From Muribaculum sp. (GTDB taxonomy: Bacteria > Bacteroidota > Bacteroidia > Bacteroidales > Muribaculaceae), in the NCBI GenBank assembly GCA_023666965.1, contig JAMPAZ010000002.1, positions 61,223-125,222 on the forward strand: 64,000 bases of DNA, written 5' to 3'. How positions within the stretch are numbered: the stretch's first letter is position 1; every line of letters starts with the position of its first letter. The notes under the pieces are model-generated. The model searched no databases. It was not told the DNA's origin and saw nothing but the letters and a program-made list of their open reading frames with translations. A program made the position numbers and the translations under genes. Positions 16,413-26,784 of this stretch are shown one piece after another.

Positions 16413-17333
16413 ATGCCGGTAAGAGTCCCTGTATCGCTTCCCGCCGTCGAGCAACTAAAAGAGGAGAATATATTCATCATAGATGAACAGAGAGCCTCGT
16501 CGCAGGACATTCGCCCACTACGCATCGGCATTCTGAACTTGATGCCCTTGAAGATTATGACGGAGACCGACCTGCTGCGCCTGATCTCCAACACTCCGCT
16601 TCAAATAGAGCTTGACCTCATCGACACAGCCTCGCACGTGTCGAGAAACACTCCACGGGAACACATCGAGGAGTTCTACAAGACATTCGACGAGATACGC
16701 GGATGCAACTATGACGGATTCATCATCACCGGTGCACCGGTAGAAAAGGTTAAATTCGAGGACGTGGATTATTGGGACGAGCTTTGTGAAATATTCGACT
16801 GGGCCAAGACCCACGTCACGTCTACGCTCTATATCTGCTGGGCGGCCTTCGCCGGACTGTACCATCACTACAGAGTGCCCAAGCACGTCATTTCGCACAA
16901 GATTTCCGGAGTGTTCCGTCATCGGGTGAAAGACCGCCACAATCCCATATTCCGAGGTTTTGACGATGAGTTTTACGTGCCCCACAGCAGGTTCAGCGAA
17001 TGGCACCGCGACGAAATAGACAATGTCCGCGACTTAACAGTTCTCTCCGAAAGTCCCGAGAGCGGCATTTACATGGTGATGGCACGCGGAGGCAGGGAAT
17101 TCTTCATCACGGGACATTCGGAATATTCCCCCGGAACTCTCGACTTTGAATATCGACGCGACCTAAAAAAAGGGATGTCTCCGGCGATCCCGATCCACTA
17201 CTATATCGACGACGATCCGGAGAAAGGCCCGTTGGTCAGATGGCGTTCTCACGCCAATCTCTTGTTCAGCAACTGGCTAAATTATTTCGTTTACCAAATG
17301 ACCCCCTATGACATCCGACAAATCAATCTATAG
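16413..17333 (+). CDS. metA: Homoserine O-acyltransferase, predicted acetyl-CoA type
   Basis: 306 residues of the MetA family, which acylates L-homoserine in methionine synthesis. Catalytic residues are all present: Lys47 (MPLK), Cys142 (YICWAAFAGLYHHY), His235 and Glu237 (ITGHSEYSPGT). Residue 111 is Glu (ITGAPVEKVKFEDVDYW). In the family, Glu111 directs the enzyme to acetyl-CoA and Gly to succinyl-CoA, so despite the metA name this is probably an O-acetyltransferase feeding sulfhydrylation. It starts 5 bases after the PHP gene, and its last 26 bases overlap the start of the DUF4105 gene. Confidence 0.95.
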   Translation: MPVRVPVSLPAVEQLKEENIFIIDEQRASSQDIRPLRIGILNLMPLKIMTETDLLRLISNTPLQIELDLIDTASHVSRNTPREHIEEFYKTFDEIRGCNYDGFIITGAPVEKVKFEDVDYWDELCEIFDWAKTHVTSTLYICWAAFAGLYHHYRVPKHVISHKISGVFRHRVKDRHNPIFRGFDDEFYVPHSRFSEWHRDEIDNVRDLTVLSESPESGIYMVMARGGREFFITGHSEYSPGTLDFEYRRDLKKGMSPAIPIHYYIDDDPEKGPLVRWRSHANLLFSNWLNYFVYQMTPYDIRQINL

Positions 17334-18540
17334 CAATCTGGCAAGGGCACTATTGCTTTTGCTGCTTATGACGGCTCCTAAGGCATCAGCGACTGACTTC
17401 GGACAAACACTTTCGGACAACGACTCCACGGAAATAAGCCTCATAATCAATTCTCCAGGACCCGATATTTATGAACTGGAAGGACACGCCACCATAAGGA
17501 TTAAGCGCGGAGCGATCGATTACGCGGTCAATTACGGTGTGTTTGATTTCGATTCGCCGAACTTCGTCGGGCGTTTTGTATCCGGTCAGACTGACTATAT
17601 CGTCGCCGCGTACCCCTTTTCGGCCTTCCTTCGCTCATACGGAAACGCCGGTCGGGGAATCACGGAATACACTCTAAATCTGACCCCAGACGAGGCACAA
17701 AAACTAACGGATCTGTTGAGTGTCAATTTATTGCCACAAAACCGCACATACCGTTACAATTATGTTAAGGATAACTGCGCAACACGTCCGCTCGACATGA
17801 TAGAGCGGGCCGTCGGCGGAGAGATATCTTTTCCGAAACCTCCGGCGAGCTGTCGACCTTCGTCGTTCCGCGATGCAATGCGCAATCACCACGCCAACTA
17901 TCCATGGTATCAGTTCGGCATCGACCTTGCGCTCGGAAGCGGCATAGACTACCCGATTTCCAACCGGGAAATGGCATTTTCTCCCGAACTTTTAGGCGAG
18001 ATGCTCCCTTCCGCCACCATAGTTGCCGGCGACGGAACTACCCGCGCTCTCGTAAAGTCAACGACCAAGCTCCTCGAAGAACGTCCGGAAGGTACACCGG
18101 CGGGACCGACCATCTGGTATATGACACCTATGTCCGTGGCATTGCTACTTTTAGCCATCACTCTTATCATCACACTTCGCGACCTGCACAGGCGCAGAGT
18201 GACCCGGTGGTGGGACTTTTCGATATTTACCCTCCAAGGAATTGCCGGAATAGTATTAGCCTATTTGGTATTCATTTCCGTGCATGAAGCCACGAGTCCT
18301 AACTGGCTGTTGCTATGGCTTAACCCCTTATGTATGATTGTCCCCACCTGCATTTACATAAAAAAGTGCAAAGGGTTGGTATTCTGTTATGAAATTGTTA
18401 ACTTTGTGGCACTAATTATATTATCCGTAGTGTGGCCATTCGTGAACCAATCGGGGAATTATGCATTTATACCTTTGATTGTCACAGACGCGATGCTGTC
18501 GGGTAGATATATTTATATATTTTATGCGAAAAAAAGCTGA
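17308..18540 (+). CDS. DUF4105 polytopic membrane protein
   Basis: 410 residues. After a signal-like helix (residues about 10-28) comes a DUF4105 domain (about 45-200). It contains the conserved features YELEGHATIRI, a YGVFDFDSPNFVGRFV block and the cysteine motif YNYVKDNCATRP near 150-162. This architecture is shared with the N-terminal domain of Lnb-type lipoprotein acyltransferases. Five membrane helices fill the C-terminal half. The conserved Cys/His may be catalytic, perhaps for an acyl transfer at the envelope; that is inference. It overlaps metA by 26 bases and the following phosphatase-like gene by 17, suggesting translational coupling. Confidence 0.82.
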   Translation: MTSDKSIYSNLARALLLLLLMTAPKASATDFGQTLSDNDSTEISLIINSPGPDIYELEGHATIRIKRGAIDYAVNYGVFDFDSPNFVGRFVSGQTDYIVAAYPFSAFLRSYGNAGRGITEYTLNLTPDEAQKLTDLLSVNLLPQNRTYRYNYVKDNCATRPLDMIERAVGGEISFPKPPASCRPSSFRDAMRNHHANYPWYQFGIDLALGSGIDYPISNREMAFSPELLGEMLPSATIVAGDGTTRALVKSTTKLLEERPEGTPAGPTIWYMTPMSVALLLLAITLIITLRDLHRRRVTRWWDFSIFTLQGIAGIVLAYLVFISVHEATSPNWLLLWLNPLCMIVPTCIYIKKCKGLVFCYEIVNFVALIILSVVWPFVNQSGNYAFIPLIVTDAMLSGRYIYIFYAKKS

Positions 18541-20140
18541 CCACAACATAACACTTAAATTAGCTTCGATGCTTGTCATGTCGATGTTCTCCTTGAGCAT
18601 CGCCGCGCAGGCACCCTCCCCTCGGCCCAAGTTGGTTGTGGGCATTGTTATTGACGGTCTGCAAGAAGAGTATATCGACCTGCTAAAAGGTTACTTCGGC
18701 GAAAACGGCTTCAAGCGTCTCATGCGCGACGGAGTCATGTTTGACAATGTTAATTTCGGAACTCCCTTAGACGTCACCGCCGCCACGGCAATGCTCTACA
18801 GCGGAGCATCGGCATCGGCCAACGGCATTCCGGCCACATACGTCTACGATTCCGATAATCGCCGTCAATATCCCATTATACTTGACGCCTCCAACATCGG
18901 CAACTATACCGACGAGACATATTCGCCCAAAGCCATCCGTGTCAGCACGCTTTCCGACGAAGTGCGCATTGACGGAGGCGGAGAGGGAAATGTCTACTCA
19001 ATCTCGCCCTCAGCCCATCAGGCCATCATCATGGCCAGCCATGCCGGCAACAGCGCATTTTGGATTAATGATGTCAACGGACGTTGGGCCACCACTACTT
19101 ATTACAAGGACGTACCCTCCCCGATTCAGTCGCGCAATTATTCAAAGTCGCTCGCATCACGTCTTGACACAATGTCGTGGCGTCCATCGATGGATATGAG
19201 CAAATATCCCGATGTCCCGAAACATAAAAAAAACGTTCCGTTTAAATACTCCTTTCCCCGCCATCAAGTAGACCGTATCGCCAACTTCAAGACGGCGGCT
19301 CCGGTAAATACGGAGATTACCGAACTGGCGACGGACTACATCACCTCGCTTCAGCTCGGCAAACACGATGCAATGGACATGCTGAATTTGGGTTACACCC
19401 TTGCGCCATTCAAACTCGCCCAAGATGCCGACCACAGAGTCGAGACCATGGATAGCTACATAAAGCTCGATGCCGAACTGGCACGGCTGTTCCAGGCCAT
19501 CGAAAACAACGTGGGGCTGAGCAACACCTTCGTAATGGTCGCAGGCACCCCTGTTGCGCCAAGCACGAAGGCCGACGACGTAAAGTGGAGTATCCCCACG
19601 GGTGAGTTTTCGGCCCGAAAGGCCGTGTCGTTGCTAAATGTCTACCTTATGGCCAAGCATGGCGACGGCGATTGGGTGGCTGGATACCACGACGGACAGA
19701 TATTTCTAAACGGAAAGTTAATCAAGGAGCATAATCTCGACATCAAAGACCTTCGGGCTGATGCATCCGACTTTTTAACCCGTATGGCCGGGGTGAGCCG
19801 TGTATGGACCATTGACGACATCGTAGCGGGCAAGGCAGGAACAAACGGCGATGCCCTGAAACGCAACACTCAGGTCGATTATGCCGGTGATCTTCATCTG
19901 GAGATCACGCCCGGATGGGAAATAGTCACAGTCGACCCGACTACACAGAAAGAAAACCGCACGACTATGCGCACCGGCTTAATGGGCGCACCGATATTTC
20001 TGCTAAGTCCGCAACTTAAGGCAGAACGAATAAGCACTGAGATAGATGCCCGCGCAATCGCACCCACCGTAGCCCGACAGCTAAGGATTCGTTCGCCGAA
20101 TGCAGTCGAACTACCTCCGATGCGACTCGCGGAGAAATGA
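18524..20140 (+). CDS. PafA-like alkaline-phosphatase-fold protein, probably inactive
   Basis: 538 residues from the ATG at 18524, which overlaps the DUF4105 stop. A signal peptide ends near SIAAQAPS. The fold is that of PafA-type phosphatases: PKLVVGIVIDGLQEEY (metal-ligand Asp near 43), DVTAATAMLYSGASASANGI around the usual Thr nucleophile near 84, and KLDAELARLFQAIENNVG. However, the DHG metal motif expected after FVMVA reads GTPV (near 341). The THG expected before the C-terminal strand reads TTM (near 479), and the DxxxH ligand pair is not evident. Most metal ligands are therefore missing. I infer a pseudo-enzyme, perhaps a binding protein. Confidence 0.75.
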   Translation: MRKKADHNITLKLASMLVMSMFSLSIAAQAPSPRPKLVVGIVIDGLQEEYIDLLKGYFGENGFKRLMRDGVMFDNVNFGTPLDVTAATAMLYSGASASANGIPATYVYDSDNRRQYPIILDASNIGNYTDETYSPKAIRVSTLSDEVRIDGGGEGNVYSISPSAHQAIIMASHAGNSAFWINDVNGRWATTTYYKDVPSPIQSRNYSKSLASRLDTMSWRPSMDMSKYPDVPKHKKNVPFKYSFPRHQVDRIANFKTAAPVNTEITELATDYITSLQLGKHDAMDMLNLGYTLAPFKLAQDADHRVETMDSYIKLDAELARLFQAIENNVGLSNTFVMVAGTPVAPSTKADDVKWSIPTGEFSARKAVSLLNVYLMAKHGDGDWVAGYHDGQIFLNGKLIKEHNLDIKDLRADASDFLTRMAGVSRVWTIDDIVAGKAGTNGDALKRNTQVDYAGDLHLEITPGWEIVTVDPTTQKENRTTMRTGLMGAPIFLLSPQLKAERISTEIDARAIAPTVARQLRIRSPNAVELPPMRLAEK

Positions 20141-20236
20141 CATATTCGTTCATTTCCGTCGTAGCACCTAGACTAGCGCCCCGTTCGCCAAATTTTTCTA
20201 ACCAATATTCCGAAAAATAATAAACAAAATATACAA

Positions 20237-23200
20237 ATGTCATTCGTAAACATACTTACAAAACTGTTTGGGAATAAGTCGAAGCGCGATTTAAATGAAA
20301 TCCGCCCTATTGTAGCCCAAATCAACGCCCTCGGGCCTGAGATGAAAGAGCTGTCAAACGACGAGCTACGTGAAAAAGTGGCCTCCATTAAGCAAGAAAT
20401 TGCCAATGCCGTCGCAGATGACACTAACGCCATTGCAGAACTTAAATCGAAAATAGAAACACTGCCGTTCGACGAGCGCCAACCGCTTTGGGACGAAATT
20501 GACGAACACGAAAAACGCATCCTTGACACCTACGAGGATGAACTTAACCGAGTGCTGCCCGAAGTCTTCGCGGCAATGCGAGAGACTGCGGCCCGCTTCG
20601 CTGAAAACGAGACTATCGAAGTCACGGCCACACAGATGGACCGCGACCTTGCCGCCGCAGGAAAAGACTTCGTCACCATCGAAGGCGACAAAGCTATCTA
20701 CAAAAACCACTGGATTGCCGGAGGCAACGAGATAAAATGGGATATGATCCATTACGACGTACAGCTCATCGGCGGTATCGTCCTGCATCAAGGGAAAATC
20801 GCAGAAATGGCGACGGGAGAAGGAAAAACCCTTGTGGCCACGCTCCCCGTATTCCTCCGCTCGCTAACCGGGCGAGGCGTACATGTGGTGACCGTCAACG
20901 ACTACCTCGCCAAACGCGACTCGGAGTGGATGGGTCCGTTATATATGTTCCACGGACAATCGGTAGACTGCATCGACAAGCATCAACCCAACACAGCGGC
21001 CCGTCGTGCGGCTTACGCCTGCGACATCACTTTCGGTACGAACAATGAGTTCGGCTTCGACTATCTGCGCGACAACATGGCCATGTCGGCCGAAGATATG
21101 GTTCAGCGCAAACACTACTATGCCATTGTCGACGAGGTTGACTCCGTGCTTATCGACGATGCCCGTACGCCGCTCATCATCTCCGGTCCGGTTCCCAAAG
21201 GCGACGACCAGCTGTTTAACGACTTCAAATTTGACGTAAAGAATGTCTACGACGCGCAGCGCAAACTCGTTGCACAATTGTTGCTCGAGGCTAAAGAGAA
21301 ACTCCAGAGCGATGACAAAGACACCCGCAAAGCAGGAGCACTCGCCTTGTTCCGCGCCTATAAGGGACTACCTAAATACGGAGCATTGATTAAATTTCTT
21401 TCGCAAGAGGGCATGAAAGCCGTGCTCCTCGAGACGGAAGCATACTATATGCAGGATAATGGCCGTGAAATGCCAAAGGCCACGGAGCCTCTGTTCTTTG
21501 TAATCGAAGAGAAAAACCGCTCCGTCGAGATGACCGACAAGGGCATCGACGTGCTGACCGGCCACACAAAAGATCCCATGTTCTTCGTCCTGCCAGATAT
21601 AGCGGCACAGCTGTCGGAAGTCGAAGGCGACGAGTCGTTGACACCGGCCGAACGTCAAGAAAAGAAGGACACTTTGATGAGCGACTATGCCATAAAGGCC
21701 GAACGCGTGCATACGGTGAACCAGTTGCTTAAGGCGTACACTTTGTTTGAAAAGGATGTCGAATACGTAATCGACGACGGAAAAATCAAGATTGTCGACG
21801 AGCAAACAGGACGTATTATGGAGGGCCGACGCTATTCCGACGGGCTGCACCAAGCCATCGAGGCAAAGGAAGGCGTAAAGGTGGAAGCCGCCACGCAGAC
21901 ATTCGCCACGATTACTCTTCAGAACTATTTCCGTATGTATCACAAGCTTGCAGGTATGACCGGTACTGCAGAGACTGAAGCAGGCGAGTTCTGGGACATC
22001 TACAAACTCGACGTGGTTACAATCCCGACCAACAAGCCCATCGCGCGTGTAGACATGAACGACCGCGTATACCGTACGCAGAAAGAGAAATACGATGCCG
22101 TCATCAAAGAAATCGAACGCCTCCATGCCATCGGTCGTCCGGTGCTTGTCGGAACTACTTCCGTGGAGATTTCCGAAAAGCTCAGTCGTATGCTCTCTAT
22201 GCGCCGTATCGAACATAACGTATTGAATGCCAAGAACCATCAAAAGGAGGCCGAAATTGTAGCGGGAGCCGGACTTCCCGGAGCCGTCACCATCGCCACC
22301 AATATGGCCGGACGTGGTACCGACATCAAACTTCCGCAGTCCGTCAAGGACCTCCACGACCCTGAGATTAAAGCGTCGAAAGAAGATTCTGGAGTTGGAG
22401 GACTGGCCATCATCGGTACAGAACGTCATGAATCACGTCGCGTGGACCGTCAGCTCAGAGGTCGTTCCGGACGCCAGGGCGACACAGGTTCTTCCGTATT
22501 CTTCCTATCTTTCGAAGACCCCTTGATGCGTGTATTTGCTTCCGACCGGGCAAAGACAATGCTCGATCGTCTGGGCTTCAAAGAGGGCGAAATGATTGAG
22601 GCCAAAATGGTCAACAACGCCATCGAGACCGCTCAGAAACGCGTCGAAGAGAACAACTACGGAATACGTAAGCGCCTTTTGGAATACGACGATGTAATGA
22701 ACAAGCAACGTCAATACATCTACAGTCGACGCCATCACGCCGTAGTCGGCGAACGAATCGGCATCGACATCAACAATATGATGTATGACACGGTCGAGAA
22801 CATCGTCAACACATTTGACTCGCCAAGCGACTATCAGGCACTGTCGCTCGAATTGCTGAAGATATTTGCCATAGAGACTCCATTCTCTGAAGAGGAATAC
22901 CGTTCGCTCTCGCAAAAAGAAGTATTTGAAAAAGTCTTAACTGCAGTGACGGAAGCCTTTAACCGTAAGACCGACCGAATCAAAGAGCTGATGTATCCGG
23001 CAGCAAAAGCGGCTGTAGAACATGGAGCCAAAGGTCGAGGCGAAGTGCTGATTACAGACGGCAAACGTGTGTTCAGAATGCTGTGCGACGTGCAGGAAGC
23101 CTACGAAACCGAAGGCAAGTCAATAGCTAAAGAATGGCATAAACTCATTCTGCTCATCACCATTGACGAGATTTGGAAAGAACACCTTCGTGAACTTGAC

Positions 23201-23698
23201 CAATTGCGCCAGTCGGTGCAGAATGCATCATACGAACAGAAAGACCCGCTGGTAATCTACAAGGTTGAGTCGTTCCACTTGTTCGAGAGCGCCATGAACA
23301 CGTTGAACACCAAAGCCCTATCGGCTCTAATGCGAGGCCAAATTTTCATTCCGCAACAAGTACAACAAGCTCAGCAGCAAGCTCCACAACAGGCACAGCA
23401 ACCCACTCAACGAGCTTCGGACGCACAGTTAAGTTCGGAAAAACAGCACCCTGCTCCAAAGCCTCAGCCGGAGATACGCCAGGCCATGCCGCAACGCCCC
23501 ACGGACTACAGCAACTACAGGGCCACAAAAGAGCAGTATCCCGGAGCCAACGCACAGCGTCAGGCCGCTTCGTCGCCACAAGGACAGCCTCGACAGGCTC
23601 AACCGATAGTCAACAATGGGCCTAAAATCGGTCGAAACGACCCATGCCCCTGCGGTTCAGGCAAAAAATACAAAAACTGCCACGGCAAAGGCCTCTAA
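20237..23698 (+). CDS. secA: SecA preprotein translocase ATPase
   Basis: 1153 residues, long for SecA but usual in Bacteroidetes because of insertions and tail. Walker A is MATGEGKT near residue 190, and the DEAD-type motif reads [20 protein letters not shown] near 297-316. The helicase block ([19 protein letters not shown]) and the [18 protein letters not shown] helix are intact. The last 120 residues form a linker rich in Gln, Pro and Ala, ending in the zinc-binding SEC-C motif [13 protein letters not shown]. It drives export of unfolded proteins through SecYEG. No clear promoter is visible in the 96-base gap upstream; the next gene follows after 12 bases. Confidence 0.98.
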   Translation: MSFVNILTKLFGNKSKRDLNEIRPIVAQINALGPEMKELSNDELREKVASIKQEIANAVADDTNAIAELKSKIETLPFDERQPLWDEIDEHEKRILDTYEDELNRVLPEVFAAMRETAARFAENETIEVTATQMDRDLAAAGKDFVTIEGDKAIYKNHWIAGGNEIKWDMIHYDVQLIGGIVLHQGKIAEMATGEGKTLVATLPVFLRSLTGRGVHVVTVNDYLAKRDSEWMGPLYMFHGQSVDCIDKHQPNTAARRAAYACDITFGTNNEFGFDYLRDNMAMSAEDMVQRKHYYAIVDEVDSVLIDDARTPLIISGPVPKGDDQLFNDFKFDVKNVYDAQRKLVAQLLLEAKEKLQSDDKDTRKAGALALFRAYKGLPKYGALIKFLSQEGMKAVLLETEAYYMQDNGREMPKATEPLFFVIEEKNRSVEMTDKGIDVLTGHTKDPMFFVLPDIAAQLSEVEGDESLTPAERQEKKDTLMSDYAIKAERVHTVNQLLKAYTLFEKDVEYVIDDGKIKIVDEQTGRIMEGRRYSDGLHQAIEAKEGVKVEAATQTFATITLQNYFRMYHKLAGMTGTAETEAGEFWDIYKLDVVTIPTNKPIARVDMNDRVYRTQKEKYDAVIKEIERLHAIGRPVLVGTTSVEISEKLSRMLSMRRIEHNVLNAKNHQKEAEIVAGAGLPGAVTIATNMAGRGTDIKLPQSVKDLHDPEIKASKEDSGVGGLAIIGTERHESRRVDRQLRGRSGRQGDTGSSVFFLSFEDPLMRVFASDRAKTMLDRLGFKEGEMIEAKMVNNAIETAQKRVEENNYGIRKRLLEYDDVMNKQRQYIYSRRHHAVVGERIGIDINNMMYDTVENIVNTFDSPSDYQALSLELLKIFAIETPFSEEEYRSLSQKEVFEKVLTAVTEAFNRKTDRIKELMYPAAKAAVEHGAKGRGEVLITDGKRVFRMLCDVQEAYETEGKSIAKEWHKLILLITIDEIWKEHLRELDQLRQSVQNASYEQKDPLVIYKVESFHLFESAMNTLNTKALSALMRGQIFIPQQVQQAQQQAPQQAQQPTQRASDAQLSSEKQHPAPKPQPEIRQAMPQRPTDYSNYRATKEQYPGANAQRQAASSPQGQPRQAQPIVNNGPKIGRNDPCPCGSGKKYKNCHGKGL

Positions 23699-23710
23699 AA
23701 GCATATCAAC

Positions 23711-25834
23711 ATGAAATATTTAGCACCTATAACAGCAATGGCAATTTTAGCCTCATGCGCTACCTCGTCAGAAATCAAATATCCGCAAGCTCCGGTCGAC
23801 GAAAACGTTACCGACACATATTTCGATCTGACCGTGGCCGATAAATACCGTCCGTTAGAAAACGATACTTCCACCCAAACCAAAGAATGGGTGGAAGCCG
23901 AAAATAAGGTGACCAACGAATATCTCTCTAAAATCCCCTTCCGGGAAAGTATTCGTAAAAGACTTAACACGCTTTACAACTATCCCAAACACGGCATTCC
24001 GTCAAAAAAGGGCGATTGGTACTACTTTTATGAAAATGACGGACTTAAGAACCAGTCAATCCTATACCGCACGAAAGATTTAAACGGCGAGGCAGAGGTG
24101 TTTCTCGACCCCAACAGCCTTAGCGACGACGGGACTGTGGCATTAACCGGAGTATACATGTCCAACGACGGCAAACATACCGCCTACACCATCTCAAGAA
24201 GTGGCTCCGATTGGACGGAAATCTACGTTATGGATACCGAGACCAAGTCGCTTCTGCCTGACCACATCGAATGGGCCAAATTTACCGGAGCAGACTGGAA
24301 AGGCGACGGATTTTACTATAGCGCGTATGATAAACCGACTGACGGTAAAGAATTTTCAAATGCCAACGAAAACCACCGCATCTACTATCATAAACTTGGG
24401 ACTCCCCAAAGTGAGGACATTGTGGCATTTGAAGACGCAGATCAACCGCTGCACTTCCATTCGGCATACGTTCCCGACGACGAGTCGGCCCTGTTCGTAC
24501 TCGGTGCCGGTGAAGGGCTCGGCAATTCTTTGATGGTGAAAGATCTTCGGAAGCCTGAAGCAAAATGGGTGACTTTGGAATCCTCGCAGGACTATGAAGT
24601 CGAAGTGCTCGACGTAATCGACGGAACAGCTTACATCTACACCAACTATGGTGCACCCCGCTACCGCCTCATGACGGCTTCTTTGGACAAGCCGGGTAAG
24701 GAGAACTGGAAAGAGCTTGTAGCCGAAGACACCGGAGTGCTTACCGGAGTTAACTTCGCCGGCGACAAGTTGATTCTGACCTACGAGACCGATGCCTACA
24801 ACCAAATGTTCGTGCATTCACGCGACGGGAAGCGGCTATCGCAGATTGACCTTCCGGTAATTGGCTCCACATCAGTGTCTTCAAGCAAGAAACATGACGA
24901 AGTCTTCTATACTGTAAATTCATTTACTTATCCGACATCGATATTCAGATATAACCTCGCCGACAACGCCTCCACTCTATATAAGTCAACAGAAATCGTG
25001 GGTTTCAATCCTGACGACTATGTGACCGAGCAAGTATTCTACCCATCCGCCGACGGCACAAAAGTACCAATGTTTATAACCTATAAGAAGGGACTCGAAC
25101 GCAACGGCAAAAATCCGGTCTACCTCTATGGCTATGGAGGCTTCAACATCTCACTCAATCCGGGATTTTCCGCGCCGAGACTGTTGTGGCTCGAAAACGG
25201 AGGCATATATGCTCAAGCGAATCTGCGCGGAGGTGGCGAATATGGCGAACCGTGGCACCTTGCCGGCACCAAGACCAACAAACTGAATGTGTTTAACGAC
25301 TTCATCGCCGCGGCGGAGTATATGATAAATGAAGGATGGACATCACCTGAATATATGACCATCGAGGGAGGATCTAATGGAGGTCTGCTCGTAGGAGCGA
25401 CAGTCAACATGCGCCCCGACTTGTTTAAAGTGGCCATTCCTCGTGTCGGAGTTATGGATATGATGCGCTACCACCTGTTCACTATTGGGTGGAATTGGGC
25501 TTCGGACTACGGCACAAGCGCCGACTCCAAGGAGATGGCAGATTATCTTTACGGCTACTCCCCAATCCATAACATCAAGAATGACGGTACGCCCTATCCT
25601 GCGATACTTGTGACAACAGCAGACCACGATGACCGCGTCGTACCTGCCCACTCATTCAAATATGCAGCCACACTTCAGGCCAGCGACACCGGCGATGCCC
25701 CCAAACTGATACGCATTGACTCGAAGGCCGGACATGGTGCAGGAAAACCGATTTCAAAGGTTATAGACGAATACACCGACTTGTACTCATTTATATTCTA
25801 TAACCTCGGAATTACCCCCGACACAGATAAATGA
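23711..25834 (+). CDS. Prolyl oligopeptidase (S9A) lipoprotein
   Basis: 707 residues. The N-terminus has a lipobox (AMAILASCATSS), so it is an envelope lipoprotein rather than a cytosolic enzyme. A seven-bladed propeller (about 75-430) is followed by an alpha/beta hydrolase domain with all catalytic residues: Ser555 in GGSNGGLLVGA, Asp641 in ADHDDRVVPAHS and His675 in KAGHGAGKP. These positions are close to those of mammalian prolyl oligopeptidase. It cleaves short proline-containing peptides. It follows secA by 12 bases and overlaps the next gene by 4 bases (ATGA). Confidence 0.95.
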   Translation: MKYLAPITAMAILASCATSSEIKYPQAPVDENVTDTYFDLTVADKYRPLENDTSTQTKEWVEAENKVTNEYLSKIPFRESIRKRLNTLYNYPKHGIPSKKGDWYYFYENDGLKNQSILYRTKDLNGEAEVFLDPNSLSDDGTVALTGVYMSNDGKHTAYTISRSGSDWTEIYVMDTETKSLLPDHIEWAKFTGADWKGDGFYYSAYDKPTDGKEFSNANENHRIYYHKLGTPQSEDIVAFEDADQPLHFHSAYVPDDESALFVLGAGEGLGNSLMVKDLRKPEAKWVTLESSQDYEVEVLDVIDGTAYIYTNYGAPRYRLMTASLDKPGKENWKELVAEDTGVLTGVNFAGDKLILTYETDAYNQMFVHSRDGKRLSQIDLPVIGSTSVSSSKKHDEVFYTVNSFTYPTSIFRYNLADNASTLYKSTEIVGFNPDDYVTEQVFYPSADGTKVPMFITYKKGLERNGKNPVYLYGYGGFNISLNPGFSAPRLLWLENGGIYAQANLRGGGEYGEPWHLAGTKTNKLNVFNDFIAAAEYMINEGWTSPEYMTIEGGSNGGLLVGATVNMRPDLFKVAIPRVGVMDMMRYHLFTIGWNWASDYGTSADSKEMADYLYGYSPIHNIKNDGTPYPAILVTTADHDDRVVPAHSFKYAATLQASDTGDAPKLIRIDSKAGHGAGKPISKVIDEYTDLYSFIFYNLGITPDTDK

Positions 25835-26766
25835 TGCGAAGCATCTTAATGCGAATAATCATCGTGCTCCTACTTGCCTGTGTAGCCACATCGTGCTTCA
25901 CAGGCATAGAGAGCACGCCTAAAATTTCAGATAAAGACCTCTCCAAAGAGCGTATCATAGTGACCGACGAAGAGAAATTTCTGTCGGACATCCGGCTCGA
26001 ACCGTTTAGCGATTGGAAAAAGGGAAAACTCTTTTTCGTGACCGACAACCGCATCAATCTTGCGCTTGAACCGTCGCCATTCTCGATGCCGGTTGCGGGC
26101 GACTACCTCTCTTACGACCGCTATCGCGAGGTACCATCGCTGACAGGCTCGTTTGACACGGAGATAGTGCTTGTCGACAGTAAAGGCAACGAGTTTACCC
26201 ACAAAGTCAACGCCACTGCCGACGAGCTAAAGACGAGAGACAAGTTAGAGATTCCGTTCACCATCGAAATGAGCGTTGTAGACAAGACGAGGGAACGGCT
26301 AAAGGGGAAGACTTTCTATGTCCGCACATCCATGTGGTACGACTCCACCGGACGTGCAAGATCCGGACTTAAATATATACCGGTCGAGATTATCGACGTA
26401 GAACCCGGCAATACAGTTTATCCTGTGAAAATACGTTTCACGGCCGCCGGCCATCCCGAAGCCGGTGAAGCAAACGTGTTTATGTATGTCGGCGACTCAT
26501 CGCGTAACTCGCGTAACTTCGCTTCACTCTTCTATTTCTCAGATCCGAGGAAACGCTATCCGCAAATTTCCGATGAGAATTGGGCAAATATTATCCATAG
26601 CCGAGTGGCGCCGTATATGACGCGCGAAGAGTGCCGGCTGGCTCTCGGCAACCCAAACTCAATCGACCGGCACCACGGGACTAACACATATAGCGAACGA
26701 TGGAACTATGAAAATGGAATCTCATTGATATTCGATGACGGAGTTCTACGAAATTATAGAAAATAA
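25831..26766 (+). CDS. Lipoprotein with BamE/SmpA-like C-terminus
   Basis: 311 residues with a lipobox (LACVATSC, Cys near 22). The central part is beta-rich and unrecognised. The last 60 residues (APYMTREECRLALGNPNSID, SERWNYENGISLIFDDG) match the SmpA/OmlA pattern of a short helix pair, G-x-P, then a W-Y strand and D-G turn, as in BamE. A role in outer-membrane assembly or envelope stability is possible but inferred. The start codon overlaps the stop of the peptidase gene, implying translational coupling. murB follows after 18 bases. Confidence 0.7.
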   Translation: MMRSILMRIIIVLLLACVATSCFTGIESTPKISDKDLSKERIIVTDEEKFLSDIRLEPFSDWKKGKLFFVTDNRINLALEPSPFSMPVAGDYLSYDRYREVPSLTGSFDTEIVLVDSKGNEFTHKVNATADELKTRDKLEIPFTIEMSVVDKTRERLKGKTFYVRTSMWYDSTGRARSGLKYIPVEIIDVEPGNTVYPVKIRFTAAGHPEAGEANVFMYVGDSSRNSRNFASLFYFSDPRKRYPQISDENWANIIHSRVAPYMTREECRLALGNPNSIDRHHGTNTYSERWNYENGISLIFDDGVLRNYRK

Positions 26767-26784
26767 CCAAAATTCAGATTGACA

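Noticed and set aside
21368-22429. A 353-residue minus-strand open frame inside secA
   Set aside because: It is antisense to conserved SecA helicase motifs and has low-complexity, unrecognisable sequence; a GC-skewed codon shadow.
23340-23640. Repeated CAA/CAG codons at the end of secA, considered as a simple-sequence or CRISPR-like repeat
   Set aside because: It encodes the Gln/Pro/Ala-rich linker usual before the SEC-C motif in Bacteroidetes SecA; no regular unit or spacers.
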